Of a DNA stretch of 29,009 nucleotides, positions 5,529 to 11,860 are shown in pieces. The notes below the pieces were generated by a model. That model made no database searches. It was not told the origin of the DNA and saw only the letters and a program-made list of their open reading frames with translations. The stretch comes from a virus: IMG/VR virus record IMGVR_UViG_3300047316_000111, positions 1-29,009 of that record; one strand, written 5' to 3'. How positions within the stretch are numbered: position 1 is the first letter of the stretch; each line of letters opens with the position of its first letter. The position numbers were made by a program, and so were the translations under genes.

Positions 5529-6798
5529 CGGCCCCGACCGTCTCACGGACCGCGCCGTCCTCCATGATGATCCCGATCGGGCGCTCCGTGGCGACTCGCT
5601 CGATCCAGAACTGGTAGTCATGCTCGCGGGCCATTTCGGCGACGATCGCCATCCCCTGAGCGTCGAGCAGCGACCCGTCTTTGATGCGGAGCACGCGCAG
5701 CTTGGGGTTTCCTGCCATGGCAATCGCCATCGACACGCGCAGCTGCTCGGCACCGCTCGCCTGGTCGAACGGGACGCCGTTGAAGAGCACCTCGCCGTCG
5801 TCGTCGAACGTGAGCCCGGCGATCGGCATGGTCGCCCGCTCCATCGACGCCCGGATCTCGGCCTTGCGGTCCTCCATGGCTTTCGTGAGCGCCTCGGCCT
5901 CGGCTTTCAGGATCGCGGCCCGCTCCTCCTGGAGCACCCGCTGGCGCCGTTTCTCGATCGCGTCGTTCACCATCTTCGCGTCGGCGACCTCGGTGCGGAA
6001 CGTGGTCAGGTCGACCGGCTCCGGGACGGGCGGCATCTTCGCCATGCTCGTCTCGGCATCGTTGGCGCTCTGCTCGAGATCGTCCGCCTCGGCCATCATC
6101 CGCGCCGCGTGGTCGCGCTTGTACTGCACGGTCTCGCGCAGCTGCGCCACCTTGGCCTTATGGTCCCGCCGTTCGGCCAGCTGCCGGTCGACGGCGATGT
6201 TGTGCTTGGATCCTTCCTCCATCCGCCGGAGGATCGCCTCCGTGTCGATCGGCTCGTCCGGTAAGTCGGGGGACGGCGGGAGCATCGATGCCACCGCGCC
6301 CTGCACCTCTTTGTGGCGCCGGTTCAGGTCGCGCCGGTTCTCGAAGTCGGCGTTGTTCTGCGCCTGGAGGGTGTCGACGTCGATGTCGAGCGGCACCAGC
6401 CGCCGGAGCTCGCGGGACCGCTCGGCGGGCGCCATACGCGTGAACGCCAGCGGGTCGAATGTGAGCGAGCCGACCAGCGAGTCGAGCATCTTCTGCGGCG
6501 ACGGATAGCGCGCCCCGTCCGTCGCCTCCACCGTCAGGGTCGTCTTGCCCCCCTCGGTGAACTTGCGCGTGATCACGATGTCGCCCAGGTCGAGCCGGAT
6601 CCGCGCCGACTCCTCGCCCTTGTGGATCGGCTGCTTGGGGAGGTCGCCCGCTCCGGCGACCGCGGCGTAGATGGCGTCCAGGACCGACGTTTTCCCGCTG
6701 CCGTTGGCGCCCGTGATCTGTACCACGTCGCCGGTCGGGACGATCTCGACCGCGGAGATCCGCTTGAAATGCTCCGCGGTCAGCTTGACGATCTTCAT
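5521..6798 (-). CDS. SMC/RecF-like AAA ATPase
   Basis: 425 residues with the RecF/SbcC/SMC head layout: Walker A GANGSGKTS at 30-38, a beta-rich N-lobe, a long coiled-coil middle (about 150-315), and a C-lobe with SGAEQLRVSMAIAM near 348-361 as the ABC signature. The Walker B region reads RVLRIKDGSLLD, without the usual Asp-Glu pair, so hydrolysis may be weak or use other residues. Such ATPases occur next to phage exonuclease and annealase genes and probably help process DNA ends, although no Mre11-like partner nuclease is visible; YqaJ or VRR-NUC could be partners. Its ATG overlaps the preceding stop (ATGA). Confidence 0.8.
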   Translation of the reverse strand: MKIVKLTAEHFKRISAVEIVPTGDVVQITGANGSGKTSVLDAIYAAVAGAGDLPKQPIHKGEESARIRLDLGDIVITRKFTEGGKTTLTVEATDGARYPSPQKMLDSLVGSLTFDPLAFTRMAPAERSRELRRLVPLDIDVDTLQAQNNADFENRRDLNRRHKEVQGAVASMLPPSPDLPDEPIDTEAILRRMEEGSKHNIAVDRQLAERRDHKAKVAQLRETVQYKRDHAARMMAEADDLEQSANDAETSMAKMPPVPEPVDLTTFRTEVADAKMVNDAIEKRRQRVLQEERAAILKAEAEALTKAMEDRKAEIRASMERATMPIAGLTFDDDGEVLFNGVPFDQASGAEQLRVSMAIAMAGNPKLRVLRIKDGSLLDAQGMAIVAEMAREHDYQFWIERVATERPIGIIMEDGAVRETVGADA

Positions 6799-7388
6799 AG
6801 GGTGTCGTCCTCGTCGTCGTCCTTATCCCCGGCGGCCAGCTTGCGGAAGTCGGTCGGCTCACCGCCCTCGTCCCCCTCGTCCTCGTCGTGCTCCTCCTCG
6901 CCCTCGATCTCGAGCACCAGCTGCTCGCCGATCTTCTTGGCGATGGCTTTCACGATCCGCTCGCGCTCGACGATGTCGTGGTTGGCGATCAGCTTTTTCT
7001 CGTGCTGCTTTCTGAGCCGCATGATCCCGCGGAGGTCGTACGAGAGCGCGTCCCCGAGCGCCTGGCGGAGCGGCGGCGCGAGTTGGACCTGGCCGTTCGG
7101 GTTGGTGCGCGTGAGCTCGTCGATCACGAGCCCGATCCGCGACATCACCGTGTCGACGCCCATGGTGTCGATGTTCAGTTGTTTCGCCTGGCGCTTGTGA
7201 TTTTTCGCCAGGGTTTGGTACCCCTTGGCCGCCAGGTCGACGATCGCCCGGTGCGCGGGGATGAAGGTGAACCGGTCGTCGCCGTCCGGCGTCTCGCCGC
7301 GCTGCGGCTTGGGTTTCGGGGTGCGGCGGTCCTTGGGGAAGTTGAACCCCCCCTGCTTGAACCCGCGCCCGCTCTTACGTGCTGCCAT
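6795..7388 (-). CDS. Hypothetical 197-aa protein with acidic tail
   Basis: A strongly basic first 40 residues (Lys/Arg/Pro-rich), a central helical region (about 45-150), and a tail from about 160 dominated by Asp/Glu (EGEEEHDEDEGDEGGE). The acidic tail recalls single-stranded DNA-binding proteins or DNA mimics, but no OB-fold signature is visible. It sits between RecT and the ATPase, so it may be an accessory recombination factor. GGAGC stands nine bases before the ATG, and the stop overlaps the ATPase start as ATGA. Confidence 0.65.
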   Translation of the reverse strand: MAARKSGRGFKQGGFNFPKDRRTPKPKPQRGETPDGDDRFTFIPAHRAIVDLAAKGYQTLAKNHKRQAKQLNIDTMGVDTVMSRIGLVIDELTRTNPNGQVQLAPPLRQALGDALSYDLRGIMRLRKQHEKKLIANHDIVERERIVKAIAKKIGEQLVLEIEGEEEHDEDEGDEGGEPTDFRKLAAGDKDDDEDDTL

Positions 7389-7426
7389 GTTGGTGCTCCG
7401 TGTTGATGTGAACGATCAGAGCGCGG

Positions 7427-8284
7427 TCACTCGCCCGCGCCGTGCTGCCCCGCTTCCTCGCGGTCCAAGCGGTCCCACTCGTCCTCGAGCGCGGCTTGCT
7501 GCTCCGGCGTCATCGGTACCGCATCGCCTGGGATTGGCTCCTGCGTGACCGCTGGCGGCTCCGGCACCTCTTCTTGCGGTGGTTGTGCCACCGTCTCGAC
7601 CGGTGCCGCTGGCGGGGCCGCGGCGGGCTCCAGCCGCTCTTTTAATCGGGCCATGGCACCACGCCCCCGCGACTCAGGGGCGGGCGGTCCAGCGATCGGG
7701 CCAGGCTCGTCGTCGTACGCGTGGATGTCCTCATCCGGGTCGTACGCTCCGGCGGTCACCTCGAACCCGACCGATTTCAGCCCCGCGGTGATGACGCGGG
7801 AGCGCATCATCGCCAGCGGGTACTTTTTCCAGTTGTCTTTCCCGAGCACGCCCGCGGCGTTTGCCATGGCCCGCGTCCACTCCTCGACGTGCTCGTCGCC
7901 GTTCGGGTGGCGGAGGTAGAGCACCGCCTTTTCGGTGGTCAGCGTCTCGAATGATGCCCGCCCTCCGGCGCGCTTGAAGAGCGCCAGCTGCGCGTCGGCG
8001 GCGAGCACGATCTTCCCCTCCACCAGTGAGAGCGAGCGGAGCGACAACATCGGCGGCAGCCCCATTTCGGCCCCCGCGACGATGATGGCGAACGCTTGCT
8101 CCGCGCTCTTGATCTTGCTGCCGAGGAGTTGCGAGACGTACAGGGTTTTGGCGAGCCGCGCCGTGTCGCCGAAATTGAGCGCGGTCCCAGGGATCATCAT
8201 TTCGACCCGGGAGGATGCCGCCGGGGAGGGAACCCCGGCGACCTGTTCTAGTGCGGTGGACGTGCTGGATGTGCTGTCGGACAT
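7427..8284 (-). CDS. recT: RecT-family single-strand annealing protein
   Basis: The core (about residues 30-205) matches phage RecT-type annealases: a helix with the phrase AFAIIVAGAEMGLPPMLSLRSL, then a strand LVEGKIVLAADAQLALFKRAG, and later KYPLAMMRSRVITAGLKSV. RecT binds single-stranded DNA left by its partner exonuclease and anneals it to homologous sequence; the YqaJ gene immediately upstream supplies that partner. The last 70 residues are Pro/Glu/Ala-rich and probably disordered. The start at 8284 is set by AGGAG seven bases before it. Confidence 0.85.
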   Translation of the reverse strand: MSDSTSSTSTALEQVAGVPSPAASSRVEMMIPGTALNFGDTARLAKTLYVSQLLGSKIKSAEQAFAIIVAGAEMGLPPMLSLRSLSLVEGKIVLAADAQLALFKRAGGRASFETLTTEKAVLYLRHPNGDEHVEEWTRAMANAAGVLGKDNWKKYPLAMMRSRVITAGLKSVGFEVTAGAYDPDEDIHAYDDEPGPIAGPPAPESRGRGAMARLKERLEPAAAPPAAPVETVAQPPQEEVPEPPAVTQEPIPGDAVPMTPEQQAALEDEWDRLDREEAGQHGAGE

Positions 8285-8295
8285 CGTCGCTCCTG

Positions 8296-9279
8296 TTATT
8301 CCTTGCTGGTGAAGAGAAACCGCCGGGATCCCGGTCGGGTGGTCGTGTGCTTGGTGAGCACCTGGTCGCGCTCGCTGTCGTTCACGTCCAGAGCACGACA
8401 CAATGCGCTGAACGCGGCCTTATAGTCAACCGATTCGCTATCCTTGGCGGTCGACCAGGTCGCCTTCCACGTGGAGCCGACGAGCGACCGCGCCTCGCCG
8501 ATCGCCAGTTTCAAGAGGTTCTGCTGGCGGTCCTTCTCCATTTCCAACTCGTCGAGCTTGCCCTTCACGTCGACGAGCGCCAGCGCGATCGCGTGGTGCT
8601 CAGGACCGGCGGCGAGGATCTGCTCGCTCTGTTGTTTGAGCCGCTGCCCGATCCACGCGGAGTAGGAGGCGCTCCCGTCGACCGGCGGCGGGGTCTCGGT
8701 GGTGATGTACTGATCCCAAAACGCCAGGCACCGCTCGACGATGTCCTGCTCCGTCTCGTGGTCGCGGTACAGCCGGTAGACGGCGAGCCGGTGGCCGGTG
8801 AAACAGACCGCGAAGTCGACGAACGGCGCGTCCTGGACGTGCATCTGGAGGATGCCCTGGGTCGCATAGTAGAGCGGCACCTGGTCGGTGCCTGGATCGC
8901 CCCACTCGGCGCTCGGGTACCCGATGTTCTTCACCTCGATCGGGGGCTGCGGCATCTGATCGCAGCGGAACCCGTCGAACGTGGCACCGATCCGACTATG
9001 CAACGCGGAGCGGATCAGCTTGTGCGAGTCGGCGGGGATCACCGCCACGCCCTCGCGGTCGGCATACCAGGCCAGGATCGTCGGTTCGAAGCGTTTGCCC
9101 GCTTCCATCTGTTCGGTGACCGGTCTCGGTTGGGCGAGCCCGAGCTTGTCGAGGTACACGTCGATCGGCGAGCCGAACGGGGAGATCCCGATCACCTTGG
9201 CGGCGTCGGTGCCGCTGATCACGGTACGGCGGTCGGCCAGCCATGCTTCGCGCTGGTCGTCGAGGGTTGCAGCTGTCAT
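8296..9279 (-). CDS. YqaJ-family phage exonuclease
   Basis: 327 residues with the lambda-exonuclease-like YqaJ domain: SGTDAAKVIGISPFGSPIDVY (22-42), GKRFEP with Glu65, ATFDGF with Asp102, and IEVKN with Glu115 and Lys117, which form the PD-(D/E)xK metal site. It degrades one strand of double-stranded DNA ends, feeding RecT. A Glu/Lys-rich helix near 245-275 may be a C-terminal coiled coil. It follows the XRE-like regulator with an ATGA overlap and is 11 bases before recT, the usual exonuclease-annealase pairing. Confidence 0.88.
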   Translation of the reverse strand: MTAATLDDQREAWLADRRTVISGTDAAKVIGISPFGSPIDVYLDKLGLAQPRPVTEQMEAGKRFEPTILAWYADREGVAVIPADSHKLIRSALHSRIGATFDGFRCDQMPQPPIEVKNIGYPSAEWGDPGTDQVPLYYATQGILQMHVQDAPFVDFAVCFTGHRLAVYRLYRDHETEQDIVERCLAFWDQYITTETPPPVDGSASYSAWIGQRLKQQSEQILAAGPEHHAIALALVDVKGKLDELEMEKDRQQNLLKLAIGEARSLVGSTWKATWSTAKDSESVDYKAAFSALCRALDVNDSERDQVLTKHTTTRPGSRRFLFTSKE

Positions 9280-9527
9280 GCGTTTTTTTGGTTGGGGTAG
9301 ATGTCGCTGGCTTTGAGGTGGCCCTTCGCCAGTTGAAGGATCGCCGCCATCCGTTGGGGGCGAGGAACCGCTCCCCCGTTCTGGCCGAGCGCGCCACGGC
9401 GCCAGGCTTGGACGGTCCACGGCGAGACGCCGAGGTCTTTGGCGAGTTTCTCCATCCCGTAGCCCTTCATCCATTGGACGAAGCGCGGAACCTCGGGGGG
9501 AGCGGTGCCATCGGAAGGTTTGGTCAT
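9276..9527 (-). CDS. XRE/Cro-like DNA-binding regulator
   Basis: 83 residues with a helix-turn-helix at about 25-45 (MEKLAKDLGVSPWTVQAWRRG) followed by a third and fourth helix, typical of small Cro/XRE proteins. The ATG at 9527 has no clear ribosome site and lies only 10 bases from the palindrome at 9537-9554; a TTG at 9536 would extend it by three residues. It heads the recombination operon and is divergent from the plus-strand pair, a layout expected of a repressor or switch protein that controls both directions and itself. That it binds the GTTGTAA sites is inference from position. Confidence 0.75.
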   Translation of the reverse strand: MTKPSDGTAPPEVPRFVQWMKGYGMEKLAKDLGVSPWTVQAWRRGALGQNGGAVPRPQRMAAILQLAKGHLKASDIYPNQKNA

Positions 9528-9536
9528 GGCGCACAA

Positions 9537-9554
9537 GTTGTAATAGAATTACAA
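9537..9554. promoter_or_regulatory. Palindromic operator candidate, copy 2
   Basis: GTTGTAA-TAGAA-TTACAA, a perfect 6-bp inverted repeat in the divergent gap between the XRE-like regulator (minus) and the plus-strand membrane protein gene. At 10 bases from the regulator ATG it must overlap that gene's transcription start or promoter; it is 37 bases before the plus-strand ATG. Confidence 0.7.
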
Positions 9555-9591
9555 TTAACGCAACCCCTCCCTTCACTTTCCGAGGTCGTTC

Positions 9592-9801
9592 ATGTCCACG
9601 CTCCGCGACTGGCTGCTCGTCGCCTGGTTCCTACTCCGTCCCGTCCTGGAGCTCGCCCTCCTGGTGGCGATCCTGGTGGCCGGTGGCATCTTCTACCTTA
9701 CCGCCCGCGATCGGCGCTGCACCGCCTGTTTCCGCCCTTGGGCGGTCTACCGCGGCCCGCGGTGCCGCCGCTGTAAGCTCCCTAAAGGAGTCCAGCGATG
9801 A
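9592..9801 (+). CDS. Membrane-anchored zinc-ribbon protein A, 69 aa
   Basis: The first of two plus-strand genes. Residues about 7-37 are hydrophobic and long enough for one helix or a tight hairpin, followed by a basic region with Cys43-x2-Cys46 and Cys58-x2-Cys61, a compact zinc-ribbon pattern with many Arg, which by the positive-inside rule should face the cytoplasm. GAGG precedes the ATG by seven bases. Its stop overlaps the start of a second gene with the same layout. I do not recognise the family. Expression opposite to the lytic operons, from the regulator's divergent promoter, would suit a lysogenic-conversion or exclusion function. Confidence 0.65.
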   Translation: MSTLRDWLLVAWFLLRPVLELALLVAILVAGGIFYLTARDRRCTACFRPWAVYRGPRCRRCKLPKGVQR

Positions 9802-9968
9802 CCCGGCTCGTGCTCTGGTGTTGTGGCTACGCCGCGGTGGTGGTTGGGATGTTTACCGCGTGGCTCTGGCTCTGCCGGTGCGACCGGTGCGGGCGGAATT
9901 GGGCGCTCCATAAGATCGACGAGGACCGCCAGTTGTGCGGCGCGTGTGCTACACGTCGTCGCGGGTAA
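9798..9968 (+). CDS. Membrane-anchored zinc-ribbon protein B, 56 aa
   Basis: Starts inside the stop of gene A (ATGA) with AAAGGAG seven bases upstream. Residues about 4-25 form one transmembrane helix, then Cys28-x2-Cys31 and Cys47-x2-Cys50 make a zinc ribbon. The repeat of the same topology in two coupled genes suggests duplication and divergence or a hetero-oligomer. Both cysteine pairs are intact, so it does not look decayed. The function is unknown. Confidence 0.65.
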   Translation: MTRLVLWCCGYAAVVVGMFTAWLWLCRCDRCGRNWALHKIDEDRQLCGACATRRRG

Positions 9969-9983
9969 CCCACACCGCGACCG

Positions 9984-9999
9984 TGTGGCACGTGAAAAA
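9984..9999. other. Degenerate parS-like site
   Basis: A CACGTG core with flanks matching 13 of 16 positions of the parS consensus, 100 bases from the exact site at 10097 and in the same convergent gap. Too weak to stand alone. Confidence 0.25.
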
Positions 10000-10096
10000 G
10001 CCCGGCGGGGTGAAATCGGCTAACCGAGTTTGGCCTCGGTATCGAGTCTGAGAGGAGCACAGTAGGGAGGCCCGCCAACAGGCCGCTCCGTCCGGG

Positions 10097-10112
10097 TGTT
10101 CCACGTGAAACA
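10097..10112. other. parS-type ParB-binding site
   Basis: TGTTCCACGTGAAACA, the 16-bp near-palindrome I know as the chromosomal parS bound by Spo0J/ParB in Bacillus subtilis and very widely conserved in bacteria. It lies in the non-coding gap between convergent genes and directly against the terminator of the late operon. No parA or parB gene is in the window, so host ParB would be the binding protein. Confidence 0.7.
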
Positions 10113-10149
10113 AAAGAGCGCCCGGCGGCCACTTCGGCGCCGGGCGCTT
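10112..10149 (-). terminator. Terminator of late/lysis operon
   Basis: A perfect 10-bp GC-rich stem (10118-10127 with 10138-10147, GCGCCCGGCG/CGCCGGGCGC) with a 10-base loop, followed on the minus strand by CTCTTTTG. It stands 16 bases after the last late gene. On the plus strand the tail is only TTCTTCG, so stopping of rightward transcription would be weaker. The gap from 9969 to 10165 holds this terminator and the parS sites but no gene that I can support. Confidence 0.75.
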
Positions 10150-10165
10150 CTTCGCTCCGCTCCTC

Positions 10166-10354
10166 CTACTTACTCGGCGCGGCTGGTGCGGCTATCTGTG
10201 CGACGGCGTCACGCGCCCCGACTAGTGTCGTAAGGGCGCCGAGCCCCTGAACGACTGTCGAAAAGTCGATATGTGGCTGGTTGAGGAGCCAGCCGCCGAG
10301 CGTGATCACACCGCCCCAAAAGGTTTTCGATTTGAACAGGTTGAACGACAGCAT
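10166..10354 (-). CDS. Small membrane protein of lysis cassette, 62 aa
   Basis: One hydrophobic segment at about residues 12-26 (FWGGVITLGGWLL), a second moderately hydrophobic stretch at 33-46, and an Ala/Pro-rich end. Small proteins of this kind occur next to endolysins and may be a second holin, an antiholin or a packaging-independent membrane protein. GGAGG stands five bases before the ATG. It is the last gene before the late terminator. Not enough sequence pattern is present to choose between these roles. Confidence 0.6.
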   Translation of the reverse strand: MLSFNLFKSKTFWGGVITLGGWLLNQPHIDFSTVVQGLGALTTLVGARDAVAQIAAPAAPSK

Positions 10355-10372
10355 CCGGTCCTCCGTGAAGAG

Positions 10373-10885
10373 TTAAGCAGCCGCCAGGAGTGCGGGCCGC
10401 GGGTACGCCACGAACGCGAGCGAGCCGCCCCGTGGTGCTGCGATCGCGTGCTCTGCCACCCGATCACCGTTGACGCTGGTGCCATCTTCCGAGGTGTTCC
10501 CGGCGATGCCATGCAGCGGGTCGGGCTCGGTCACAATCCCGACGTGGTGCGCGTGGCCGTGCTCGTCCAGGTACAAATATAGGTCGCCACGTTTCGGGGT
10601 CGTGGTGAGCCATCCGTTGGCTTTCGCCTCGCCGTGGATCTCCTCACAGACCGCGGTGGTGACGACCGGCGACTGCGACTTGCCGCGGAATGCGATCGCC
10701 AGGATCATCGACACGAACGAAGCGCACCACGAGTCGCCGGGGGCGTTGGCGGTGAAGCGCTGAATCCATTCGACCCAAAACCCGCGGTTAGGTCCGCCGA
10801 CCTCGCGCACAAACGACCAGCGGCGCGCTTGCCAGACGACCATGTCATCGAATGACGCGAACGGGGCGACAGCGACGGCGGTCAT
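10373..10885 (-). CDS. Endolysin, CHAP/NlpC-type peptidase
   Basis: 170 residues with a papain-like amidase/endopeptidase pattern: Cys54 in GDSWCASFV at a helix start, His114 in HAHHVGIV on a strand, and Asn130 in GIAGNTS as the probable third residue; the phrase KRGDLYLYLDEHGHAHHVG is typical of CHAP domains. Such enzymes cut peptide cross-links in peptidoglycan. There is no signal peptide or wall-binding domain, so export would depend on the holin upstream, whose stop overlaps this start as ATGA. A structural lysin is less likely given the neighbours. Confidence 0.75.
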   Translation of the reverse strand: MTAVAVAPFASFDDMVVWQARRWSFVREVGGPNRGFWVEWIQRFTANAPGDSWCASFVSMILAIAFRGKSQSPVVTTAVCEEIHGEAKANGWLTTTPKRGDLYLYLDEHGHAHHVGIVTEPDPLHGIAGNTSEDGTSVNGDRVAEHAIAAPRGGSLAFVAYPRPALLAAA

Positions 10886-11439
10886 GCTTTCGGCGCTCCG
10901 GGGAACTTCGCCTCGAGGATGTCACGCACGACGCCCAACCCCTTGCTCACCACCGGGATCGGGGTCGCGCCGAATGTCTCGCGGTGGTGCGAAATCGACT
11001 GGAGGTCGACCAGGATCAGACTTACCCCGATCGAGGTGGCGAGCGCGCCGTGGGTGTTGATCAGTCCCTCGGTGAACACCAGGTGCTCCATAAGGCGCAT
11101 GATGAGGAGCAGCAAGATCCCGGTGATTTTCCCCATCGCCCCCGCGTGCGCCATCTTGGGATCGTACACCCCGAGGAACCGCGCCGCCTTCACGCCGCAC
11201 CAGTAGTCGACGATCCCCGAGAACAGGACCATCGCCAGCGCGCCGCCGAACGTGTCGTGCTCGACGAACTGCGCCACGCCGCCGAGGAGCGCGAGCAGCT
11301 GCGCCCACGCTGGCATGTCTAGGAGCCGGTCGACGGGCGCGGCGACAGCCTGGAGGAACTGCTCCCCGGCGCGCAAGTCGAACGTCTCGAAAAGTCGCAT
11401 CCGGCGGCGCTCCTGGGGGGTGAAAATTGGCATCGTCAT
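10882..11439 (-). CDS. Holin-like membrane protein (phage holin 4_1 type)
   Basis: 185 residues with about four hydrophobic segments (roughly 45-60, 63-80, 103-121, 128-150). The stretch DYWCGVKAARFLGVYDPKMAHAGAMGKITGILLLLI resembles the core of the toxin-secretion/phage-lysis holin family (Phage_holin_4_1), where a Gly/Lys/Ala helix precedes a conserved Gly-x2-Gly-Lys turn. A helical 40-residue N-terminal extension is present. The start at 11439 lies eight bases after the previous stop without a strong ribosome site; an ATG two codons later is possible. Directly upstream of and coupled to the endolysin. Confidence 0.7.
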   Translation of the reverse strand: MTMPIFTPQERRRMRLFETFDLRAGEQFLQAVAAPVDRLLDMPAWAQLLALLGGVAQFVEHDTFGGALAMVLFSGIVDYWCGVKAARFLGVYDPKMAHAGAMGKITGILLLLIMRLMEHLVFTEGLINTHGALATSIGVSLILVDLQSISHHRETFGATPIPVVSKGLGVVRDILEAKFPGAPKA

Positions 11440-11447
11440 GCGTGCCA

Positions 11448-11846
11448 CTATTCTACCCCTGCCTCGATCGCCGGACCAGGTGTTGCGGTCGTTGCTGGCG
11501 GACGGGAAGATTCGACCAGCCGCCGGAGCGTGTCGGTGTCCTCCCCGATGATCCGATCCCACTGTTTCAGCGCCTCGCCGATCTGGTCACCAATGGCGAG
11601 AAATTGCGGGATCAGCGTGTCGAGCGGCTTTAACTGGTTCTTGAGCCGCTCGAGCTTGCTGTCGAGGCTCGGATCGTGCGGCGCCAGCTGCGCGTCGAGC
11701 AGGAGCTCGTGATAGACGGCCATCTGCCGCCGGAGCGCGGCGCCGACTTTCATAATCGGTCGCAGCTGGTCGTGGACGTCGCGCTTGCACGCGTGCGTCG
11801 GCTTGGTGCCCTCGTCGTAGAGCGCTTGAATTTCGGCGGCGATCAT
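11448..11846 (-). CDS. Hypothetical 132-aa helical protein between tail tip and holin
   Basis: A soluble, mostly helical protein (residues about 1-110, with heptad-like Leu spacing around LDSKLERLKNQLKPLDTLI) and a Pro/Thr-rich end. GAGGA precedes the ATG by about five bases. The position between the tail-tip gene and the holin is where phages often keep tail-fibre chaperones or lysis regulators. No family is recognised, so either role is open. Confidence 0.6.
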   Translation of the reverse strand: MIAAEIQALYDEGTKPTHACKRDVHDQLRPIMKVGAALRRQMAVYHELLLDAQLAPHDPSLDSKLERLKNQLKPLDTLIPQFLAIGDQIGEALKQWDRIIGEDTDTLRRLVESSRPPATTATPGPAIEAGVE

Positions 11847-11860
11847 GGAGTCCTCGCGGG

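Noticed and set aside
10023-10040. Hairpin ACCGAG/CTCGGT in the convergent gap
   Set aside because: A 6-bp stem with no T-tract on either strand; not enough to call a terminator.
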